The notes: generated by a model not told the origin, from the letters alone. A stretch of 64,000 nt of DNA from Hygrophila difformis (GCA_030278955.1 JAOANR010000015.1:15299917-15363916), one strand, 5' to 3'; counted from the stretch's first letter, positions 11,135 to 22,962 are shown. Numbers and translations are program-made.

Positions 11135-13772
11135 TGATACTTCTCATCAATTCTTGCCATAAGATTTCCTGCCATGAAACTTTTGACTGGCTCCCACTTC
11201 ATGAGTATGTTCCGAAAATTCGTGACCCTGGTTTAGGTTTTTATTTAATGAAACCAATTTATGATGGCGGTGTTGTGATTAGGGATATATTTATACGTAG
11301 TCATGTTTTTATTGCTCGTAGTTAAGAAACTGTGCTCCCGAAAGCGCACGGAGTAAAAAATTGCAGTAATTTATAGTAAGACCGGATCGTTCACTGGAGG
11401 ATGTGCGATAGAAGCAGGTCCCACGTCATTTTACTAGATTTTCCATTCGTATTGCTCAATAGGTTTGAAAGATGATTAATATCTACTAACATGAATTTAA
11501 ATTAGATCTCGAAAGCAGTTAAATTAATCTACAAAGCAAATAAATCTATTCTAGAAAGCGGATAAGAATTATTCTAGGAATGCAATAACATTATCTACGA
11601 AAGCAGGGAAAAGGAGCATTGTGCCAACCGTGAAGTCGAGTCACAATGTGGACAGAAAGGACAGGAAGAAAAGAATGAAAATTGGACAAGAGTGAGACAC
11701 AGCAATATTAAACTTCCATTTTCATACGCAGATCTTTGTTTGGGATAATTCTATCAGATAGCTAATTCTCATGCTCTCAATAAGGCTTTCCCTTTAACAG
11801 ACAGGTACTTGCAATATGAGTTTACATGTTCTTAAGACCGCAATTTCTAAGATACCACAGATTCGTAACTGCCCTGGCCTGGGTGTGTTACTTCATCTGT
11901 GGTGGAAAAGCAACACCCGACACATCATTTATTGAAATGCCAAGTACCACTATCATTCTCCCATGTCACACCCAAAGATTTGAATTAAGCCCTAAACTAT
12001 CCCTTAACTGTCAATCCTAGTAGCAGTTACACAACTCTCAATACAACCGAGTGACCTCTAATGAAAGCGGTTAAAGAAAGCAGTAAAGAAAGCATTTAAA
12101 CCTATCACTCGGAGGTTTTGAAAATCTGACCCTGATAGTAAAAGACGGCTCCCCTTCAGAATGAAGGAGTATGGATCAAGAATTCCCGGCCCTCAGTGAA
12201 CCACTAGTGTGTTTACTTCTTTCCGGGTGATTATGAGATACAAACTAATGAAACGAACTAATAAATTAGTTCGTTCCGGATGCACTCACTCAGGACTCAA
12301 AAGTAGGCTTTGGCAGAAGAGGATAGCAGTTGAAAGAAAACTCAACCCTATCTTGGAAAATAACCAAGGCCTGGATGATGGTCCTCTAAGATTATTTACT
12401 ACACTGTATTTGAATCCAAGTGGACCCCATCTCGGTGTAGCACTTTAATCTTACATTTCCATCAACCAGCAATTTTGGAAAATAATAGGTTTGAAAATCA
12501 TTCCCTGTCAGGTACTAGACTCTCAGTTAAAACACAGACCCTTTCAGTCTAGGCGAGACCTAATCGCTGAATCTGCTTCTTAATTTCCCAAGATACAACC
12601 CTTGACAGAATATGAATTAATCATAACTGAAGAATTTATCCCTTACTCAGATCCGGATTTTATAAAAAGGTTTTTGTTGGAAATTTATAAAGCAGTATCT
12701 GTTTAAGATCTAGACTTCTATTGTCCACGGGAAGGATCCCAAAATAAGTACAGACCACAATAGTATATAATATTATCATGCATAAAGATATAGGGAAGTG
12801 TAAAATTAATTGACCCAAAATATAGATGCGGGTCTAGACAGAAGGTGAAACACAGAATGAAGTGGTCAAGGGACCAAGGTAATGGCAGAATAATCAGGTG
12901 GACTGTAAACATCTACTGTCCAATTTCCCAATCACTCAGATGGAGCGAATTTAGACAGCTTAGACCCTATAATGGTGGTGTCAACACCAGTTGGGCCTCC
13001 ACTGTCTGTGAATTCGGATAAAAACCTACATGCTTCCCTTCTATAATGATCATCAGTTGGCATTGACTGATGCCAACTGACTCCCAGTACGGATTGGGAT
13101 TCAGGTTTGGAAATTGAGATAATAAAAATAAAACTGTATCTGGATGGGAGTCAGCCGAGCAGCTATTGTAACCCCGGATGGGCGAACCGCCAAGGCTTCC
13201 ACTGACAGCCATTCAGACCATGCAAAATAACAATTAGTACCAATACCCAGAATACGAGCTAGTTATCCATGAGGGAGTACCCGCCAACATTAGTCTGATG
13301 TATTCTTTACTAATGGTTCCACACAACACATAAAGACAAAATAAATAAGAAACAAAAGAAGATCCCTTGTATGAGAGACATTGGTTTCTCATGCAAGGTT
13401 GTGGATTGGGTCCACAATTAATGGTCTTAAATAATCCTTCCTACCATAATTAATTACAGTCCAGATTATCTGTTTAAGCCATCGAGATTTTGTTTATACA
13501 AGAATGTTTTAATGGCAATTGAACAAGGGTCCTCTAGTCATGATGATTATTGAAGTTTGATTATTGCTAATCTCAATCTTTAATCATTAATGAGTCAAGG
13601 GTTCAATCAGTTAAGTGATGCAAATGGAGAATCAAAATTTGGGCAGCATAACACCCTATATTGCAATTCCAGAATGTTACATCCTAACCCGTGGGGCTAT
13701 GATGTGAGTGTTGCAATATAAAATAGGGAGAGAATGAAGTTTGTTTGAAATTAAATAGAGGGAGAGGAACCC

Positions 13773-14312
13773 TTGTCGCGATATCATAAATTCTGTCGCG
13801 GACCGAGGTCCGCGACATGGACATCCCAACAAGTTTTTAGAATTTTTGGCAGCATAACGCCTCTTTGTCGCTATGTGAGATTTTGTCGCGGAACGTGGCT
13901 CCGCGACAAGGGTGACATCGCGACAAAGTGTTTTCAGAAAATTCCTAAGGCATTTGAACCCTTGTCGCTATGCATGGAAATTTTGTCGCGGAACGTGGTT
14001 CCGCGACGAGGTGTTCCGCGACAAGGTGTTCAAAGATCAAGGAACATGGCATAATTTTTCTGTCTCAGAATGGGATTTTGTCGCGGAACGTGGCTCCGCG
14101 ACAAGATGATTCCGCGACAAGAAGCCATGAAGACAAAATGCAAGAGTTTGGCTCCTTTGTCGCTATGCATGGACAGTTTTGTCGCGGAACGTGGCTCCGC
14201 GACAAGGTATTCCGCGACAAAGGGTTTTAAATTAAGGAGACAAGTGTCTTGAAACACCTTGGTCGCGGAACAGCCATTTTGTCGCGGAACGTGGTTCCGC
14301 GCCAGAAGGCGG
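13773..14312. repeat. Palindrome array with about 100-bp period in the 5' LTR
   Basis: TTGTCGCGGAACGTGG starts at 13883, 13983, 14078 and 14179, with a variant at 14279 and a weaker one near 13794 (steps of 100, 95, 101 and 100). Most are followed at once by YTCCGCGACAAG, forming a hairpin with a stem of 10 or more bp and a short loop. In at least three units a companion TTGTCGCTATG precedes the hairpin by about 20 bp. Confidence 0.9.
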
Positions 14313-15039
14313 TTGGCGCCCAAGGTGGTTCAGGACAAAAGTCAGAAAAAGCAGAAATGAACAGTGGCATGCAAACAGCGTGATCTCATCCTATTTCAGA
14401 TCAAAAAGCTATTCTAAGCTAAAAATAAGCAAGAAACATTCAAAATAAGGAAGAACATGCTTAAACAAAAATAACAAGGCTGGGCCGAACATAAAAAAAT
14501 AAGCAAGAGTTCTAATCTAGGGTTTGATCACACATCCACACAACATTATCCATAATATGCCAACAGTAAACATAAAAATAACAAAATGGGGGTCAAATGA
14601 CCCCAAAATAAAAAAAGAAAGCGTAAATCCATAGGGTGTGAGACCCATTTCATGATTTGGGACACAAATGCTGAATGTTTTCCCATATTATTGAAGAGGT
14701 ATTGTTAATACCCATGATTTGGGTATTACAAACCCTAAAACAAGAGTTTAGAAAACAAAACATGGTATAAAAATGGCTATCTAAGCACTGTGAACAGTAA
14801 AACACTAAACCAAGCTAAACTAAGGGCAAAAATTAAATAATACATGAAAATAAACCTAAACTACTCTACCTAAGAGAGAACTCCTACTGCTTTGCCTTCA
14901 AGAACTTCTACTCAACAAAATTCCAACCAACTAGCTTATGGGAGACACCTCATATTTATAGAAGTGTAACCATAAGCCCATGGGCCTTGATTCTAGCCCA
15001 TTGTGTCTTAAGACATCACACACATCACAGCTTTGTCTC

Positions 15040-15275
15040 GGAGCATCAAGTTGGTCGCGGAACACACTGCATGCAAGGCTTCTCGACTGGGTCTTGTGTC
15101 TCTAAGTGGGTGTCTTGGTCGCGGAACATGCCTTTGTCGCGGAGCATGCCATCGCGACAAAGGTCATCGCGCCAAGGTCTTGGCAGGTCTCCTCTTCATT
15201 TGTGCGTCTTGGTCGCGGAACATACCTTTGTCGCGGAACACTGCATCGCGCCAAGGGCTTCCGCGACAAAGGTCT
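15040..15275. repeat. Second palindrome array in the 5' LTR
   Basis: The same word family as at 13773-14312: GGTCGCGGAACA and TTTGTCGCGGARCA alternate with CATCGCGACAAAGG, CATCGCGCCAAGG and TTCCGCGACAAAGG. It lies 300-535 bp from the outer LTR end. The 3' LTR copy of this array would be left of the window. Confidence 0.8.
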
Positions 15276-15575
15276 TCCTGGGCCTGCTGGATTGGGCCAG
15301 ATGGGCCGAAAATATTCTTTTTGTGGGTTTTTCTATCTTTTTCCCATCTTTTTGTTTCCTTTTCTTTTTCTCATGTTTTTGGATTTTTCTAACATAAATA
15401 TGTAATAAAATTACATATTTATGTCTTTTCCACACCAGCTTATTATTTTTACAATTATACATAAATCAGTCCAATTCGACTGCTTTCTTACTTAATGTAA
15501 GACCGGAATGCGATCAAATGCCCGTTTAAGACACGGAAATGGATTGAAAATAATGGTCATTTTTGGCCATTATCA

Positions 15576-18500
15576 CCTAGCACAGACTCCTACAGCGTAG
15601 CTGATGTCAGGTCTGCTAGCTGCAAGGTAGAGGAAACTCCCAATGATCCCTCGATACATCTTTTGATCGACACTCTTCCCTGTTGGATCCTTGTGAAGCT
15701 TATCCGATGTTCCAATAGGTGTTCGGACAGGCTTACTGGACTCCAGCCCAAATTTCTTGACAATGCTTTTGGCATACTTGGATTGATTCAGAAAGGTACC
15801 TTCCTTCCTCTGAGTCACCTGCATGCCAAGAAAGAATGTCAATTCACCTACCATACTCATCTCAAATTCCTTACCTATAGTCTCGATGAACTTGTCCTTG
15901 AGCACATGGGAGGTTGATCCGAACACGATGTCATCCACATAGACTTGAGCCACAATGATCCCTTTGGAATCTTCCTTGATGAACATGGTCTTGTCTGTGC
16001 TTCCTCTTCTATATCCATTTTCCAATAGATATTTTGAAAGCCTCTCATACCATGCCCTAGGGGCTTGTTTAAGCCCGTAGAGAGCTTTGTTTAGCCGAAA
16101 GACATGGTCTGGGAAGTCTGCGTCTTCGAAGCCCTTGGGTTGCTCCACATACACTTCTTCTTTCAACCAGCCATTTAAAAAGGCGCTCTTCACGTCCATC
16201 TGATAGAGTTTGAATCCCATCGAACATGCAATGGCAAGGAGTAGTCTCACAGCTTCGAGTCTTGCTACGGGTGCAAAGGTCTCGCTGTAGTCTATTCCTT
16301 CCACTTGGGTGTACCCTTGAGCTACGAGCCTAGCTTTGTTTCGAATCACATTACCATTCTCGTCACTTTTGTTCTTGAACACCCACTTCGTTCCAATGAC
16401 GTTGATGTTATGTGGACGCTCGACCAAGGTCCATACTTCATTCCTCTTGAACTGAGCGAGCTCTTCCTGCATGGCATTGATCCAATTCTCGTCTTGTAGA
16501 GCTTCTTCAATTCTCGAGGGTTCAATCCTTGAGGTGAAGCAATGTAATCCTGCAAACTCTCTATAGTCGATCTTCTTCTTAACACGAGTTCTCCGATCTT
16601 CAAGAACGTCTCCAATGACATCCTCTGGATTGTGATTACGATGAATTCTGACTTGGGGAGCAGCAACCTCTGACTGTGACGGTGTTCCAACTGGTGTTTG
16701 AACACTGGGTTGGACCTCATCACTCTCCGTGGTGGTTTCCTGCTTGTCTCCAGACAAAGATCGAGTTTGTCCAGAGCTTTGGGTGTCTTTCTCTGCATCC
16801 TCCTCTTGGGATTCGACTGGTGCTCCTCTGTTGGGCGCGTCTTCCACAATGACATTTGTGGATTCGATTACCTTCCTGGTTCTGGAGTTGTATACTCGAA
16901 AGGCTTTGCTAGATGTTGAGTACCCAACAAAGATGCCCTCGTCACTTTTCTCTTTGAACTTCCCGGTGTGTTCCCTGTCATTAAGCACAAAACACTTGCA
17001 ACCAAAGATGTGAAAATATGATATTGAAGTCTTTTTACCCTTCCATAATTCATATGGAGTCATGAGTGTTTTAGGCCTGATATACACTCGATTTATCATA
17101 TAGCACGCCGTGTTGATTGCTTCTGCCCAAAGAAACTCAGGAACCTTCTTGGAGTTCATCATGACCCGTGCCATTTCTTGCAAGGTGCGGTTCTTCCTCT
17201 CCACTACTCCATTCTGCTGAGGAGTCTTTGGTGCTGAAAACTCGTGTTTGATCCCAATGCTGGAACAGTAATCCTCGAAAGCTTGATTCTCGAATTCCTT
17301 CCCATGATCACTACGAATTCTCTTCACTTTGCAGTCCTTTTCGTTCATAATTTGATTGCACAGTTTCATAAAGGCTTTGAAAGCTTCGCTCTTTTCCCTG
17401 AGAAAATCAACCCACGTATATCTGGAAAAATCATCTACACAAACGAAAATGTACCTTTTACCCCCCAAACTAGAAATTTCAGTTGGCCCAATGAGGTCCA
17501 TGTGTAGGAGTTCCAGACAATGTGTTGTGGCATTGTGTTCAGTCACGGGATGGGACACCCGAGTTTGCTTGTTCTTGGCACAATCTTCACAAAAGTCAGA
17601 GTCATGTTTCTTTAGGTCTGGAAGTCCACGAACAGCTCCTGTCCTGCTCAACTTGATCAGATCTCTGAAGTTCAGATGACCTAATTTTTCATGCCAGAGT
17701 AGATTTCGGGAGCTTCCTGCATCTTTCACAAAATTACAAGTTTGAACAAGTAAATAGCAGTCATTCCGAGATCTTAGTCCCCTCATGACGCATACATTGT
17801 TAGAGTCGAGAACTTCACAATATTTTTTGTTAAAGGATACAATCAAGTCCTCATCGCATAGCTGACTTATGCTGATGAGGTTAGCATGCAATCCCTCCAC
17901 ATAGTAGACATTGTTGAGCTTAGGTAGACCATCTCCATGGAGTGTTCCTTGTCCAGAGAGACGACCCTTTTTCCCGTTTCCAAAGACCACCGATCCACCA
18001 TCAACATCTTTGAATGGTTTGAGGACGTCTTTGTCTCCTGTCATGTGCCTCGAGCAGCCACTGTCGAAGTACCAAGTTGCATTCTTACCCTTTTGTCTAG
18101 AGGATAGGAAAGCCACATTGCATCTTGCAGAGATTTTGGTAACCCATTCACGCCTTATGGAGATCCTCTTCTTGAGTTCTTCATTAGGCCATCTCACCGG
18201 TTTTCCTTCAAGGAGATCCTTGATGATCTTTCGACAGTGTTCGGTCTTGTGTCCTCTGAACTTGCAATAGTCGCATATGAGAGGTCCTTTGAACGAATTC
18301 CTCCTTTTGTTATGCCCCTTGGGACCTTTGTGAACAGTTTTAGTGTTCTGACTTGGTGTATGGTCACGCAGTTGTCCTCCTGTAACGAACTTGATATTCC
18401 CTTTGGAAGTAGAGGCAGTACTGAAGTGGCTGTACCCAAGACCTTGTCTGTTCCCATGAGATTTTCCAGCGGCTAGAGCGTCATCGAGTTTGGCCTTCCC

Positions 18501-19994
18501 TTTATTCATGTCCGACAGAATTTTTCCAGATCTGCTGAGTTTCTCCCGGAGTTCAGTGATTTCCACTGTAACTAAATCATGCTTGGTGGACATCTTTTCC
18601 TTTTCCTCTTTTTCAAAGAGGATTCCAGCCTCAAGTTCAGTCACGTGGATGGATACTGCTTCAGCCTTAGCTAGTAAGGCTTTGTTCTCGTCCCGGAGCC
18701 TTTCGACCTCATCTCTAAGATCCTGATTGGTTCTTTGCAGATCTTCTATCTCGGTCATAGAAGTTTCTAATTTTTCAAAAACTTCATTATAGAGGTCTGT
18801 AAGACGCTCTATTTTGTCTGCTTCTTTGCTGCTAAGAGATGCACACTCATGGTCAGGGAAATCATTATTCATAGGGTTAGAATCAGTACCGTGTTGTGAC
18901 TCAGTGTCCGAACATGAGTCTGAATCCTATGATCCTGGAGCCATGAGAGCAATCCTATGCTCAGATTCACCCTCACTGCATTCTGGTTCCTCATCATGAT
19001 CACTAAAGGTAATGTGGTAGGTCTTCTTTTCCTTCTTCTTTAGATTTCCACAGTCTGCCCTAATGTGACCAAAACCTCTGCATTCGTAACATTCTGGTCC
19101 CTTGGGCCTTTCCTCGGACTGTTGATCCTTGCCATAGGGTTTGGATCTTCTTTTGGAATCTCTTCTGGAGTTTGATCCATCGCCCTTCCCACTAGAGAAA
19201 CCTTCCTTCCCTTTCTTGTTCTTGAGGAGTCTGGCCAGTCTCTTTGTGAGAAGAGAGATCTCGTCATCATCGCTGTGATCACTATCAATCTCGGCTTCCT
19301 TATCATTCACCACCTTTGATTCGGCCTTGAAGGCAATCCTTTTGCCACCAACCTCCTTGCAATGATCCATTTCCCAAGACTGGAGTATCCCCATTAGTTC
19401 ATCCACTTGCATAGTGGAATAATCCTTGTAGAGTTCTAGAGCAGCAATCTTGGGGTTGAACCTGTCGGGAATAGTTCCTACAATCTTTCTCACCAACTCT
19501 TGTTGGGAATAGGTTTTCCCAAGTTGATGTGCCTGGTTGGTCAAGTCACGAATTCTACCAACATAGCTAACAATACTCTCATTCTCATCCATAACCAGTT
19601 TATGAAATTGAGATTCAATGGAGATTAATTTGGAAGATCTAACAGAGGCCATACCTTCATGGGAGTTTACCAGTACTTCCCATGCGTCATACGCCGTGTC
19701 ACACGCGGAGATAAGCTTGTATTGATCTTAAGTGACTCCATTGAAAATAGCATTAAGAGCCTTGGAGTTCATGGAGGATAGGGTCTTTTCTTCCGCAGTC
19801 CATTTGTCCTTGGGTTTGGGTGTTTTGACGCCTTCATCGTCCTCTACAGTGGGACGTTCGAACTTGGTTTCAACAGCATCCCAAACACCTTCATCAATGG
19901 CCATCAGGAAAGCCCTCATCCTGGTTTTCCAATAAGAGAAATTCGTCCCATCTAGCAACGGTGGCCTGGAAATGTTTCCTCCTTCCCGACTCAT
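15576..19994 (-). pseudogene. Copia gag-pol with two nonsense codons, 3' end cut off
   Basis: A single minus-strand frame opens at ATG 19994 and runs to the Athila-like insertion at 15576, interrupted only by TAA (19730-19728) and TAG (18929-18927). The gag region has an N-terminal LLDGTNFSYW motif and one CCHC knuckle (CYECRGFGHIRADC). From 18872 there follow a coiled coil (about 5-115), a second knuckle (200-213, [14 protein letters not shown]), a protease with DSG at 270-272, the gag-pre-integrase HEKLGHLN, the integrase ([24 protein letters not shown]) and reverse transcriptase with YVDD. It stops before RNase H. The long gag with a coiled coil and two knuckles, and the [14 protein letters not shown] type of protease, suggest the Sirevirus/Maximus group. 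Confidence 0.85.
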
Positions 19995-20027
19995 CTTGAC
20001 GTTTGGATCTCACCCGGAGGTGTGTGT

Positions 20028-20039
20028 GCTCTGATACCA
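20028..20039 (-). other. Copia PBS (initiator-Met tRNA)
   Basis: The plus strand GCTCTGATACCA is the complement of the classic plant PBS TGGTATCAGAGC. It lies two bases from the LTR. Confidence 0.85.
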
Positions 20040-20041
20040 CT

Positions 20042-20960
20042 TGTTGGTCCCTTATACGTCAAGATTAGAAACTTTAACCACAACTGTTTGTTCAATCGCA
20101 CACTTAAAAGACTTGTTAGTAGGTTAGTACTCAAAGGTAAATAAGTGCAGTAAAGAAACAAGAACAAACAGAGAGTTGTTGACCCAGTTCGGCCCAAGGC
20201 CTACGTGTGGGGGATACCAATCCAGGAGTGTTCCACTATGTGTTCGAACACCACGTTACAACACGAACAATAGTGAACCTGTAACCTTTTACTCCAACAC
20301 TCAAGTGGATGATCGATGGTACCAGAAACTCCCTTTTCTGGTGAGAATGCTCTGATTCTGCTTCGACCCCTTGAAGACTCCTTCTCCAAGTTTCCCTTGA
20401 GTGAACCTGTAAAAGATCCTCCCTTTGATGTAGCAATGAAGGGTAGTATCTTGGTGACACAATCTTGAGTGTTTCCCTTGATCGAATAGTGTCGAAATCA
20501 ATCAAGGGTTCAATGTGTATGACGATAGAAATAATCACTCAAGCGGCAATCTCTTTCACAAGTGATGAATCTTGCGGATGAGGTGAAGAGATTGTTTCAG
20601 GATTTCTCACACGTTTAGAGCATAAGAAGGATAATAGCCAAGAGATGATTTCGTCCATTGTAATCAGTCCTTCTTAAAGGGACATTCGAAATCCTCTTGC
20701 AATGGAAGGAGATAATCAGATCCAGGAAATCTTCCTCCTTCCATAGCCGACGCCTTCCCTTAGATGGTAGGATATGTATGCCATCTTGAGAATGACCAGA
20801 CGACCGTTGGGGAGATTCTTCTTGCCATGCAGAGACGACCTTATCCGATCACAGGAAATTCCATGCCAATAATACCACGCGGATAAGATTTGAGGAAGGG
20901 AACCTATCTAGTGTTCATCATTGGGTTGGAACACATTATCTCAAAATATGGGTATTAACA
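20042..20960 (-). repeat. 5' LTR of the copia element (919 bp)
   Basis: Starts TGTTGGTCCC and ends TATTAACA, giving TGTT/AACA inverted termini, with the PBS adjacent on one side and GTGAT on the other. The partner LTR is outside the window, so the boundaries rest on the termini and PBS only. Confidence 0.75.
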
Positions 20961-21226
20961 GTGATCAAAATTGAACTACAGTTCGAACTCATCATATCCT
21001 TCGAAAATTCAAAATTGGTGGCTACTGCAGTCTGCATGTAGCGAATTAAGGAAATCTGTTTTTCAAATTAAAACAGTAGTATTAGTATTCAAATTAAACT
21101 AAAGTTAGTTTAACCCAAGTGATTAAGTCCATTGACTTCCAATGGAAGGTTGGATCCCTTCCCTTTTTTTATTTTTTTTGTAATTTGTGTAGCATGGCGG
21201 TTAAAAAAAATTAAAAAAATAAAATA

Positions 21227-21403
21227 CTCCCTCCGTATTTGAAAGTCGTTTACATTTGGGTGTCACTATTTCTCGTCGTGTAGTTTTTAAATATTGAATT
21301 TTTTAAATTTTTACTTTTACCAAACTTGAGTTATTTGTGATTTAAAATAAGTATTGAACTGCGTGATATATGGGTACTTAAAAAATTTCAAATACGGAGG
21401 AGG
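21227..21403. mobile_element. Stowaway-type MITE (177 bp)
   Basis: CTCCCTCCGTATTTGAAAG at the left and CAAATACGGAGGAGG at the right form inverted termini, flanked by TA on both sides. Confidence 0.8.
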
Positions 21404-21405
21404 TA

Positions 21406-21816
21406 AGATAAAATAAAAAAGTTAAAAGCTACTAGTTAGGTAGCGTTCAAACTGAGTGGTCTCAATTTCATGAAAAATTACTGGATACACTTAACCTGAA
21501 TTATATATCATGGCGCAGAAAATGTTTTTGGCATTCATCATAAAGAAAAAATTAATTTATGGCACTTGCATTGGTGTGGACAAAAATGGTTTTTGACAAA
21601 TGCAATTATTAAATATCTGAAATTGAAATAGAAGGAAAACGTTTAAATCATTTTTTAGAGTTGCTTGTGTGTTTTATTTTTTATTTTATATTGTTTTCAA
21701 GAATTATTGAGGCCATGGTATTCACGTTGGCAACCGTGACTATTCTCCTTTGCTGGCTTGTATGCACTTTGAAGGGTGGGACAACGCAACTGACCCAAAA
21801 TTTTAAAGGTACTTCA
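21406..21816. other. Intergenic, nothing recognised
   Basis: AT-rich sequence between two MITEs with no supportable gene. Confidence 0.5.
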
Positions 21817-21818
21817 TA

Positions 21819-22294
21819 CTCCCTCCGTCCCATTAAAAATGATCACTTTCTTTTGGGCATGTAAATTTAGGTTGTGTTGTTTAGTAGTTAAAGTAGTATG
21901 AGTAAATTTTATTAATCCATCCATCTAATTTATAATGGTTACATTTGACTTTTAACCATATTTATTATTTAACTTTGACTTAATGTTATCATAAATTCAT
22001 AATGATGTAGAAAGAAAAAATAGTCAAGTGTGATCTTGTTGGAATCGTCTAATTGTATAGTTTTAGAATATATATTTTATATAATTTTTATTTATACCCA
22101 TTTTGAGATATTAATGGTTAAACATATATAGGGAGTTTGTGCAGAAAGTACAATTGTCATTATTGTAGGGTTTTTAATCATGCTTATATTAATTTAATTT
22201 GCTTAAAAGGAAAAGTGAACACCTTTAATGGGACACCCCAAAAAGAAATAGCTGCCACTGAAAAATAGTGGCTACTTTTAATGGGATGGGGGAG
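21819..22294. mobile_element. Stowaway-type MITE (476 bp)
   Basis: Inverted termini CTCCCTCCGTCCCATTAAAA and TTTTAATGGGATGGGGGAG, flanked by TA. Contains the shared inner motif (GATCTTGTTGGAATCGTC, then GTAGTTTTAG-like) seen in the other MITEs here. Confidence 0.8.
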
Positions 22295-22505
22295 TATATA
22301 CTATACCCAAACTCACGAGGCGACCACCTGACATTTGGTTAATGTAGGGTGGAGGAGCTACTACCGCTGCGCCACACACCTTGGGTTGGTTGAGCTAATT
22401 ATTTAGAGATAAAGTTCAAGTATATTTAGTTTTTTCTTTTTCTTTTCTTTTTTTCTTTTTTTCTTTTTTTTTTTTTGTGTGTTGAGGTCCAATAGTTATA
22501 TACTG

Positions 22506-22962
22506 ACGGAAAAAAGACTCTAATGATCCCATAATTTTGTTGGTTTTCCCAAATCATCCCATAAGAAATGAAGTACCCCAATCCATCCAGTAACTATAAA
22601 TTTTCGTCCAATCCATCCCACCCACCCCTAATGACAATTAAATCTGACGTGGCAGCGGATGGTGCTGCCACGTCAACCACATTAGGGCACTAATCCGGTG
22701 CTGTGTCAACATTAATCGTCATCGGACGTACTAATCCGCTACTGCCACGTCAACCACATTAGGGCACTAATCCGTTGCTGCGTCAATATTAATCGTCATT
22801 GGACGTACTAATCCGCTGCCACGTCAGCATTAATAATCATTAGGGTGGTGGGATGGATTGGACGAAAATTAACATAGTTATCGGATGGATTGGATTAATT
22901 CATTTTTATGAGATAATTTGGGAAAACGAACAAAATTATGGGACCATTAGAGTTTTTTCCGT
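22506..22962. mobile_element. Palindromic MITE with TIRs of about 100 bp
   Basis: The left terminus ACGGAAAAAAGACTCTAATG is repeated in inverted form at the right end (CATTAGAGTTTTTTCCGT). Similarity continues for about 100 bp on each side (CCCATAATTTTGTT, CCCAAAT, CCAATCCATCC). The centre carries a tandem duplication of about 75 bp (CCACGTCAACCACATTAGGG at about 22667 and 22746). The long TIRs suggest a Mutator-like origin, but no clear TSD was found. Confidence 0.7.

Larger units (their letters stand above)
1..15575 (-). mobile_element. Athila/Calypso-like Ty3/gypsy LTR retrotransposon (left end outside window)
   Basis: Minus-strand element. From high to low coordinates: 5' LTR (10872-15575), tRNA-Asp-type PBS (10855-10871), gag-pol (10710-4755), a 4.5-kb 3' internal region with an F-box ORF, and the last 290 bp of the 3' LTR (1-290). 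Positions 1-290 align without gaps to 15286-15575 with two mismatches by eye, so insertion was recent. The Athila/Calypso assignment rests on the PBS type, the protease core CDLGSSINVMP and the long region after pol. On the right the LTR ends in CA and is followed by CCTAG (15576-15580), the expected 5-bp TSD; the matching copy would lie left of the window. The element interrupts the copia pol gene at 15576. Confidence 0.9.
10872..15575 (-). repeat. 5' LTR of the Athila-like element (about 4.7 kb)
   Basis: Bounded by TGAAAC (10872, next to the PBS) and TTATCA (15575), with CCTAG flanking. The outer 290 bp match the 3' LTR. Much of its length aligns with the solo LTR at 33173-37168, most clearly 11230-11430 and the terminal 100 bp. 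The solo LTR begins at the equivalent of 11174, not 10872, so the inner end may carry an extra 300 bp (see findings). There are no credible genes inside. It contains two palindrome arrays. Confidence 0.8.
15576..20960 (-). mobile_element. Sirevirus-like Ty1/copia retrotransposon, interrupted
   Basis: Minus-strand element: 5' LTR (20042-20960), PBS for initiator-Met tRNA (20028-20039), then gag-pol from 19994. It is cut at 15576 by the Athila-like insertion, so RNase H and the 3' LTR should lie left of the window. GTGAT (20961-20965) next to the LTR is the expected TSD copy. Confidence 0.85.

Noticed and set aside
13773..14312. CRISPR-like array of regularly spaced repeats
   Set aside because: Plant nuclear DNA inside an LTR; the repeats are palindromes with partly similar spacers and no cas genes.
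15033..15405. Several overlapping ORFs at the outer end of the LTR
   Set aside because: They read through the palindrome array in three frames with repeated SRNxxxRQ words; no codon signal.
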